Assembly (NCBI GenBank): GCA_016717725.1
Contig: JADKFA010000005.1
Span: forward strand, 162,462-226,461
From: Bacteroidota bacterium
GTDB taxonomy: Bacteria > Bacteroidota > Bacteroidia > AKYH767-A > OLB10
Length of the DNA stretch: 64,000 nt
Reading direction: 5' to 3'
In this document: one piece after another, positions 54,601 to 61,367 of the stretch
Layout of the letters: every line of letters begins with the position of its first letter
How positions within the stretch are numbered: position 1 is the stretch's first letter
Translations under genes and position numbers: made by a program
Notes under the pieces: model-generated
Databases searched by the model: none
The model's input: only the letters and a program-made list of their open reading frames with translations
Told to the model about the DNA's origin: nothing

Positions 54601-55581
54601 TATCAACGAGCATCATTTGTTTCACCACCTTTTTCTGGATATCTATCAGGACACTCAACCTATTCTCGTGCAGCTGCCGAATTAATTACGGATTTCACGG
54701 GTGATAGTTATTTCCCAGGAGGCATGGGTGTCTTTCATTGCGCTCAAGATGAATTCTTGGTTTTTGAAAATGGACCAAGTGTTAGTGTTGATTTGCAATG
54801 GGCAACGTATCAAGATGCAGCAGATGAAAGTTCGTTGTCTCGTATTTGGGGTGGAATTCATCCTCCTATGGATGATATCCCCGGAAGAAAAATTGCAATA
54901 GAAGTTGAAGCCGATGTTTTTGCTAAAGCAGAAACGTATTTTATCAATACACCAAATGATGGAATTTTTGATGTTCCAGGATGCATGAACCCATTAGCAT
55001 GTAATTATAGTTCTTTAGCCACGCAAAATAATGGAACTTGTATTTTGCCAGTTACCTATTATAATGATTTTGATGGAGATGGTTTTGGCGATTCATCTGT
55101 AGATTCAGCGGCTTGTATTTCGCTTAGCGGATATGTATCCAACAGCAAAGATTGTGATGATTCTGTTGCTACGATTAATCCCAATGCTACCGAATTTTGT
55201 GTGAATTCAATTGATGATAATTGCAATAATATTGTTGATGAGGGTTGTGGAAATGGATCGTTTCATTTAAAGATGTTGATTGAAGGATTAGTTCAGAATG
55301 GTGGATTTATGATCAGCACTTTATTCGACAATGGTATGAATCCTGATCCGAATTCAAGTGATTCGGTATATGTTGAATTGCGTACTGCAGCAAGCCCTTA
55401 TTCGTTGGTGCATAGTCATCATGTATTGCTTTATAGAAACGGATTTGCCTCTATCCCTTATTATCCATCCGTAGGTTCTTATTATATCGTCGTTAAACAT
55501 AGAAATGGAATTGAAACATGGAGTAAAAATCCAGTTGCTTTTAACGGCCCATCTGTCTTCTTTGATTTTTCGAAACCTTAA
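51628..55581 (+). CDS. FG-GAP propeller fused to a vanadium haloperoxidase/PAP2 domain
   Basis: This 1,317-residue exported protein has a signal peptide near residues 15-45. Seven Asp-rich FG-GAP/VCBS repeats follow (VADLNNDGRDDLIVA, VGDFDGDNWKDVVIA, LVDIDNDGDRD and others), a number that suits a seven-bladed propeller. A TSP3-like DLDGLPDACDACP linker leads to a vanadium-dependent haloperoxidase (PAP2-type) domain of ~600 residues. It has the complete vanadate/phosphate signature: K-x6-RP (KGWYDSPRP, near residue 900), SGH (LSGHST, near 1007) and SR-x5-H-x3-D (SRIWGGIHPPMDD, near 1070). A MopE-like metal-binding segment (YYNDFDGDGFGDSSVDS) and a C-terminal ~105-residue domain shared with the next gene complete it. 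The reaction could be halide oxidation or phosphate-ester cleavage; the sequence alone cannot decide. Confidence 0.85.
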   Translation: MYATSTLKKEQATHLIDRKFPFAFSTLIFFFIVLPSLTNLCYAQWFNWHDESTSRLIVSSVANSDAEEKDMWVADLNNDGRDDLIVARKQPFSSPSQPGKSTLLLMNVGGIMTDQTLLYAPQLIDSISFARDIFVGDFDGDNWKDVVIANTFLQQPQYFRNKGNDSLGNWLGLVDESLLRFPVLTEDPVRFCALWGGDVTGDGHMDLYFVNYRQNSSGGAAQDYLLINNGTGYFTNQSAARLGTLRNSAFGTAVQLVDIDNDGDRDIIKNSTLYNVAPWNARGVIVLFNNGTGTFTKWINLVPTGSPYMFDIADFNSDGKKDFYVVDDGSDYILRVTTIYPDSSLTVVRTNLNYSSSNGFGGNVHVADLDLDGDMDIGVADVDVDIPPCNSSRRMAIYRNDNGVMVDVYGTTAYAWADNSYDFAWLDINNDGLKDFITGYCAGYGVFMNDSCELAPNNADYDLDGLPDACDACPTNPDPNCAPVSAYPTVSLDDNIARQWNEMLLASIRRDFARPTVHARNLFHHSSAMWDAWAAYDNNSIEFLLGKTVGAFTCPFTGIPASSNIAEDRRKAISYASYRLLRHRFANSPQAALLMTAYDVHMDSLGYDKNFIDTIYASGDARALGNYIAAKYIAFGLQDGSNEQNAYANTSYTPVNPPLIVDLPGNPSMTNLNRWQPLTLDLFIDQSGNPIPGATPAALSPEWGQVIPFALSPADMVINQRNGFNYKVYHDPGPVPQWQADGGGNTSQYQWNYALVSVWSSHLDPADTTTWDISPATQGNRNVLPANVADYPNFYNLLNGGTTNVGHTVNPATGLPYTPNIVKRGDFARILAEFWADGPDSETPPGHWFGIFNYVSDHPAETKQYKGSGTPLNDLEWSVKGYFALGGAMHDVAVSIWGIKGWYDSPRPVSSIRAMADLGQCTNPLDSNYHLGGLPLIPGYIEVVHPGDPLASGTTNVGKIKLKAWRGHEVINNIDTDVAGVDWILAETWHPYQRASFVSPPFSGYLSGHSTYSRAAAELITDFTGDSYFPGGMGVFHCAQDEFLVFENGPSVSVDLQWATYQDAADESSLSRIWGGIHPPMDDIPGRKIAIEVEADVFAKAETYFINTPNDGIFDVPGCMNPLACNYSSLATQNNGTCILPVTYYNDFDGDGFGDSSVDSAACISLSGYVSNSKDCDDSVATINPNATEFCVNSIDDNCNNIVDEGCGNGSFHLKMLIEGLVQNGGFMISTLFDNGMNPDPNSSDSVYVELRTAASPYSLVHSHHVLLYRNGFASIPYYPSVGSYYIVVKHRNGIETWSKNPVAFNGPSVFFDFSKP

Positions 55582-55617
55582 GTCTGAAAAATCGTATACG
55601 CGGAGTTAACAGTAGGA

Positions 55618-58365
55618 ATGGATATGATTGGAAAATTTCAATGGATGAAGGTCTGTGTGGTTTGTGGAATAATTATTTCGCTTTTTAATTATTCAGCACA
55701 AAGTCAAATAAATTACTCCCTAAATTGTTCAGGAGGATTTTCCTGCAATGGAAATAGTGGAGGTGCCGTGGCTATTGCTGTCATGGAAAATCAACATACA
55801 TTGTCGATATCGAGTACAACGAATTATAATTTTATTTATGCTCCAGCAGTGTTTGGTGCCGATATTTACATCACCGCACTTTCTGGAAATTTAAAATATG
55901 TTTCGAATCCAGATTTAGGATGCGCCTCTTATGCCCCAAGTACTTTTGCAGGGAAAATTGCAGTAATCGACAGAGGTGTGTGTTCCTTTGAATCGAAGGT
56001 ATTGAATGCACAAAATGCAGGAGCTAGTGGTGTAATTATCGTGAATAATACGCCTGGCCCTCCTTTTGATTTAGGGGGAAATAATACGTTAGGCGTTACA
56101 ATCCCTGCCGTGATGATTAGTCAAAGTGATGGACTACTCATAAAAAATTTATTAGCTCAACCCGTTATTGTACATGGAGCAACACCACAATATACTTATC
56201 AGTGGAGTTGTGGGGCAACCACTCCTAAAGTAAATGGATTGAAAGCTGGAAATTATGTGGTGACCGTTTTGGCAAATTATATTGATACGTTAACTTGTGC
56301 AACACAAGTTCTGGAAAATAATAGCTCAGTAAATATTGTTACCAATTCGTCTTTGATCAATTGTCCGTTTGAATCTGTTGAATTATCTACTTCTGTATTT
56401 AATAATGCAATATCAATGAATGGAACGAATCAGTGGATAAATCTGAATGCAAACGTGACTAACTTAAATGATGCAAGCTTTACCATGGAAGCATGGATTA
56501 AAACGAGTTCTGGTTCAGAGAGTATTATTGTAAGTAATAATTCTAATACCACTTGGGAAGCAGGTGAGCGCGCATTTTTTATTAATGATATTGGACTGCC
56601 CACATTTTCAGGATTTGATAATGGAAGTATCACAAGTTCTATGGAAGTTGATGATGGGAATTGGCATCATGTCGCCGTGGTGTGGGATTATTCAACTCCT
56701 CCCGGCATAGGTAAAATTTATGTAGATGGATTTGATCGAACTGTTTCCATGAACTACACTGCAAGTGCAAGTGCAAACATGGGTACTTTTAAAATTGGCC
56801 GACCTAATTACTCGAGCAGTGAAGCGCCAGGTTTTTTTGATGGAGAAATAGATGAAGTGCGTATATGGAATGTATCAAGATCTGGATTTGATATTCGATC
56901 AGGAATGGTTAGTCCCGTGAACGCAAATGAACCCGGCTTGTTAAGTTATTTTAAATTTAATGAGATGAGCGGTAGTTCTGTGTTGAATGCTAGTAATAAT
57001 TTGGCGAATGGATCTTTTGTAAATTCTCCACAACGTGTAGATGCATTCAATTATTTGTGGACTCCTTCAGGAGATACTTCTTCCACCATTACTGTAAATG
57101 CAGCAGGGACGTATTCAGTAGCTGTAAAAGATTATTTTAATTGTTGGGCAACGAGTGATCCTGTTTCGATAAATTCAGTTCATGTAATGCCTAGTGGTGC
57201 AATAACTATTTGTAATGGAGATTCATTAAAGTTGGATGCCGGTGTTAAAACAAATCCAATTTTTGGTTTCTCAGAACTATTCGATATCGACAACTGGAGT
57301 ACAATACACAGTGCAAATGATAATGGAAGCATCAACAGTAACAATGTTCCAAGTTCCATTTCGATAACTTCAAGCAATACTAATGCTATTGGCTCTCCGT
57401 CATCCTACATCGATTTTTGTCATACTATGAATGGTGATGGAGCTTTGGAGTTTGATTGGTCGTACACAAGTGTAGATGGACCTCAAACTGATTTTCCAGA
57501 AATCAGTATCAATGGTACTCCTTCTTCGATGCCTGATTTTACATACGGTTCGGGCGGACCCATCAACCAAAATGGTATTGCCAGCCTTCCTGTTTTAAAA
57601 GGTCAAAATTTTTGTTTCCGAATGAATACAACCAACAACCAAGGTAATTCAGCAACATTAACTATTTCTGATATTCGTTTTCCCGATTCTTTTACTTCTT
57701 ATTTGTGGAGTACAGGTGCTACTTCTCAAAGCATTTATGTAAAAAATGCAGGCTCCTATTCAGTAAGTGTAGAGAGTAGCAATGCATGCATTGTGAGTAG
57801 TTCGCCTGTAATTATTACAGTAAACAATAGTCCTAAAATAAATTGGTATGCCGATGCCGATGGTGATAGCTACGGAAATGAAAACATCGATTCAAGTTAT
57901 TGTTTTCAACCCATCGGTTATGTTTCAAATACAAAAGATTGTAACGACACATTGAATTATATTCATCCTTATGCCAGTGAAAATTGTTTTAATAATATTG
58001 ATGATAACTGCAATCTAATTATAGATGAAGGGTGTGGAATGGGTGGTTTCCAATTAAAGTTAATGGTTGAAGGTTATCATCAGGGAGGAGGATTGATGGT
58101 CTCCACGCTTTTTAATAATGGTTTACATCCCAATCCTGAAGCGAGTGATTCAATAATTGTTGAGTTGCATGATGCAGTTAGTCCATTTGCATTGGCGAAC
58201 TCCAATCAAGTAATATTGTATCGAAATGGTTTAGCAGTTATTCCTTTTTATCCAAGTAGCGGAACCTATTTTATTGTTTTGAAAATTAGAAATGGAATAG
58301 AAACATGGAGTAAAAATCCAGTGTTGTTTGATGGAAAGAGTGTGTTTTACGATTTCTCGAATTAA
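55618..58365 (+). CDS. PA-domain / LamG-like secreted protein with MopE-like segment
   Basis: This 915-residue protein has a signal peptide (VCVVCGIIISLFNYSAQSQ). Domains in order: a protease-associated (PA) domain (KIAVIDRGVCSFESKVLNAQ, residues ~100-190), Ig-like repeats, a LamG/concanavalin-like domain (SMNGTNQWINLNA, FTMEAWIKT, DGEIDEVRIWNVSRS, ~260-450), further Ig-like repeats, a MopE-like segment (WYADADGDSYGNENIDSS) and the C-terminal ~105-residue domain it shares with the preceding gene. No catalytic domain is seen, so it is likely a binding or structural surface protein. It starts 36 bases after the haloperoxidase gene, forming an operon, and is tail-to-tail with ilvE only 6 bases away. 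Confidence 0.8.
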   Translation: MDMIGKFQWMKVCVVCGIIISLFNYSAQSQINYSLNCSGGFSCNGNSGGAVAIAVMENQHTLSISSTTNYNFIYAPAVFGADIYITALSGNLKYVSNPDLGCASYAPSTFAGKIAVIDRGVCSFESKVLNAQNAGASGVIIVNNTPGPPFDLGGNNTLGVTIPAVMISQSDGLLIKNLLAQPVIVHGATPQYTYQWSCGATTPKVNGLKAGNYVVTVLANYIDTLTCATQVLENNSSVNIVTNSSLINCPFESVELSTSVFNNAISMNGTNQWINLNANVTNLNDASFTMEAWIKTSSGSESIIVSNNSNTTWEAGERAFFINDIGLPTFSGFDNGSITSSMEVDDGNWHHVAVVWDYSTPPGIGKIYVDGFDRTVSMNYTASASANMGTFKIGRPNYSSSEAPGFFDGEIDEVRIWNVSRSGFDIRSGMVSPVNANEPGLLSYFKFNEMSGSSVLNASNNLANGSFVNSPQRVDAFNYLWTPSGDTSSTITVNAAGTYSVAVKDYFNCWATSDPVSINSVHVMPSGAITICNGDSLKLDAGVKTNPIFGFSELFDIDNWSTIHSANDNGSINSNNVPSSISITSSNTNAIGSPSSYIDFCHTMNGDGALEFDWSYTSVDGPQTDFPEISINGTPSSMPDFTYGSGGPINQNGIASLPVLKGQNFCFRMNTTNNQGNSATLTISDIRFPDSFTSYLWSTGATSQSIYVKNAGSYSVSVESSNACIVSSSPVIITVNNSPKINWYADADGDSYGNENIDSSYCFQPIGYVSNTKDCNDTLNYIHPYASENCFNNIDDNCNLIIDEGCGMGGFQLKLMVEGYHQGGGLMVSTLFNNGLHPNPEASDSIIVELHDAVSPFALANSNQVILYRNGLAVIPFYPSSGTYFIVLKIRNGIETWSKNPVLFDGKSVFYDFSN

Positions 58366-58371
58366 TAATTT

Positions 58372-59439
58372 TTATCCCACCACCGTATTCCATCCAAACT
58401 TATCCGCAATAGTTCCTTTGCGCATTGCCGTTAGCAATTGTTGTAACTTCATGCAAACACTGTTGCTATCGTAAGGCGGCAAATCAATCGTTTTTTCTTT
58501 GAGTCCAATGGCACAGATAGGCGCTGTTACTGCAGCGGTACCCGCACCAAAAGCTTCTTGTAAAATTCCAGCATCGTGAGCTGTTAAAATTTCTTTAGCA
58601 CTAATCTTTCTTTCTTCAACGGTGATGCCCATATCACGAGCCATCATGATGACAGAGTCACGCGTTACACCTTCTAAAATAGTTTCTGATAGTGGAGGTG
58701 TGATGAGTTTTCCATCAATCAAAAAGAAAACATTCATGGTTCCCGACTCTTCGATATTTAAATCTTCACTCAAGTCAGTCCAAAGAACTTGATCAAATCC
58801 ATTTTCTCTAGCAAGTTGAGTGGCGAAGAAGGCGCCACCATAATTTCCAGCGCATTTAGCAGCTCCCGTTCCTCCAATAGCAGCACGACCATATCGATCT
58901 TCAATCTTTACACGTAAAGGCTTCGGATAAAATGGCGGAACTGGTCCCGTCATCATGATCATCAAATACTCTTCTGATATTTTTACACCAAACTTTTCTT
59001 CATTGGCATAAATGAGTGGACGAATGTAAAGTGAGCTACCATCTTTTTCAGGTACCCAGCCTTTATCCACTTCAACCAATGCTTTAATGCTTTCTTCAAA
59101 TAATTCAAAAGAAAGTGGAGGCATACACATCCGTGCAAGTGTGCGTTGTAATCGATCGAAATGTTTTTTTATTCGAAAGATTGAAATCTTTCCATCCACC
59201 ATTTTGAAAGCTTTCATTCCTTCAAAAACACTTTGCCCATAATGTAATGCCAAGATAGTAGGCATCATAGGAATGGGACCAAATGGAACAATACTTGGAT
59301 TCTGCCATGCTCCGTTTTTGTAAGGAGCAAGAAGCATGTGATCCGACATGTGTTTTCCAAAATCTAATTCATTGAAATCAACTTCAGATAAAGTACTATT
59401 TGTATTTTGTGTAAATGAGATCTTTGTATTTACGTTCAT
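58372..59439 (-). CDS. ilvE: Branched-chain amino acid aminotransferase
   Basis: This 355-residue protein has the length of the longer (type II) BCAT. It carries YGQSVFEGMKAF near residue 68, RPLIYANEE, and the PLP lysine in GTGAAKCAGNYGGAF. Later come EESGTMNVFFL and GVTRDSVIMMARD, then GAGTAAVTAP. It transfers amino groups between leucine, isoleucine or valine and 2-oxoglutarate, with PLP as cofactor. It is cytoplasmic and intact, and is the only core metabolic gene in a region of secreted proteins. Its stop is 6 bases from that of the convergent LamG gene, so transcripts must overlap. Confidence 0.95.
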   Translation of the reverse strand: MNVNTKISFTQNTNSTLSEVDFNELDFGKHMSDHMLLAPYKNGAWQNPSIVPFGPIPMMPTILALHYGQSVFEGMKAFKMVDGKISIFRIKKHFDRLQRTLARMCMPPLSFELFEESIKALVEVDKGWVPEKDGSSLYIRPLIYANEEKFGVKISEEYLMIMMTGPVPPFYPKPLRVKIEDRYGRAAIGGTGAAKCAGNYGGAFFATQLARENGFDQVLWTDLSEDLNIEESGTMNVFFLIDGKLITPPLSETILEGVTRDSVIMMARDMGITVEERKISAKEILTAHDAGILQEAFGAGTAAVTAPICAIGLKEKTIDLPPYDSNSVCMKLQQLLTAMRKGTIADKFGWNTVVG

Positions 59440-59564
59440 TTTTTCATTTCATATATACTTCTTAAAATAATTGAAGGAGAAGTATTTTATTCTAACTTGG
59501 ATTTGTCGTATTTAAGATTAGTGGCAAATTGTTTTGTGAAAAAACAATTTGCCTTTTACTATCC

Positions 59565-61121
59565 TTATTGTTTAATCACTTTTACTGCACGCTTACCATC
59601 CACTTGAATGAAGTACATACCCGTTGGAAGTTCCGAAGTTGTGATTTCGTTAATGCCAATTAAAATAGGAAATGTTTGGATGGATTTACCACAGATATCA
59701 ACTAAACTCCCCATTCCATTTTCTTTGCTGAGAATTTGAATTTCATTTGAGAAAGGATTTGGAAATGCATTGATGATATTTTCCTCGCCAAGTTCATTCA
59801 GTGCAGTTACTAAAACGGGCTTTAATCGACACGCGGCCACTTCTTCATCAGCATTTGCTACATATACGGTCGTTCCTGTTAAGATAATTCTTCCATCTGC
59901 CATCACAGTCATTCCATTGCACTCTTCATCTACATTGCCTGGAATGACGGCCTGTTGTACATAAGCAAGTCCACCAAAGGAAAGGTCGATGCTTCCCATG
60001 GTATCTACTCTTGAAACAAAAAATTTACTAATGCTGCTTGAATCATCGGAGTAGCCTGCTAACAAAATTTTATTGTCAGACTGCACATATAAATCAGAAA
60101 CATGATTTGCAAATCCACCAATATTGTAAACGTATTTTCCATTGAATCCAAAGTTGGGATCAAATGTTCCATTCGTCCTATAACGAGCAACTCCAATATT
60201 ACTATTGGCGGTAATCAGTTTTCCAGCAATCACAATTCTTTCATTCTGATCAAAGGTTAAAGAACCCATCTCAGATTTTGTTTGAAATATGACAGTGGCC
60301 ACTCCTGTACCATTAAAGTGTTGTCTAAAGCACCCGTTGAGTCAATACGAACTATCATCATATTGGTATCTGAAGTTCCTCCAAAAACAATTTTTCCATC
60401 AGCTTGTATTTTAATTCCTCGTCCATAATCAGGAGTACTGTCTGGATTAAACAATAATTTTCCATCTCCACTAAATGAAGTTACTAACTGACCTTGTGGA
60501 TTTACTTTGATGATTGCAAAATCATTGTCGTTTTGTGAATTGCTTGTTTGAGTTGTACCCACTGCATAAATATTTCCGTTTGCATCAATATCAAGCGCGT
60601 TGGCAACATCAGGTTGATTTCCTATGCCCAATAAATCGACATATTTTTTTCCGTTGCCATTGAAAGTGAGGTCAGGATCTCCAGTGGAATCTAACATCGC
60701 TATTAACATGTCTTGACCATTATTTCCGATTCCTGCACTTGCGATTGCAATTTTTCCGTTAGGAGCAATTTTAACTTTCGGTGTATGGCCAGCAACGGAA
60801 ACTTGACTTCCAATTTTGATAAAGGCCACACCATCTCCACTGAACGATAGATCAAAGCCACCATTCGTATCAAGTCGAACGACACAGATTTCGTAAAAAC
60901 CAGTAACTTGGATTTTTTCCTAATCCAGCCATCACCAATTTCTGGTCAGGTTGTAAGTCGCATCCGTACATGCGATCAACATTGTTAAAGAATATAAAAC
61001 TCAATAATCCATTTCCATCAAAAGTGGAATCGGGAATGTAATTATAAGTTTGGGCCTTTACTTGAAGGCTTCCAAAGAGAACGACAATGAGTGTCAGTGC
61101 GTAGTTAAAGTGTTTTTTCAT
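59565..61121 (-). pseudogene. Delta-60 repeat T9SS protein gene, two frameshifts
   Basis: The ATG at 61121 opens a signal peptide (MKKHFNYALTLIVVLFGSLQ). Delta-60 repeats, each ~55 residues with the core D-x-[TS]-F-x-G-x-G, are spread over three frames (DSTFDGNGLLSF, DLTFNGNGKKYVDL, TSFSGDGKLLF, DPNFGFNGKYVY). The first break is at the run of six T at 60913-60918, where one base fewer gives GLGKIQVTGFYEICVVRLDT. The second is at AAA 60315-60317, where one base more gives DNTFNGTGVATVIFQT. The C-terminus is a type A T9SS sorting domain (INAFPNPFSNEIQIL, LPTGMYFIQVDGK). The intact protein would have ~520 residues. Confidence 0.85.
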
Positions 61122-61313
61122 TTTGTTTAGGGATGTACTACAAAGTACGTGAATTTTTTTTCCGTTAGCAGCCGCTCATGTATTAAATGAAGTAATCTGT
61201 TGATAGCGTAATGTTTATGGGTAATAATTCGCCGTTTTTGTCCTTTTTAGAATAGGTCTTTTGGCTCTGTTTGATGTAAAAAAGGAGTGGATTTTTGTTC
61301 CAATGAACAAGAA

Positions 61314-61347
61314 AAAGAAACCCCCAACTATGAAGTCGAGGGTTTAA
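61314..61347 (-). terminator. Terminator of the PNGase F-like gene
   Basis: On the minus strand AAACCC pairs with GGGTTT and an inner ACT with AGT, followed by CTTTTTC. It lies 21 bases past the stop at 61368. Confidence 0.75.
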
Positions 61348-61367
61348 TGAGTAGGATGATTCAAGAA

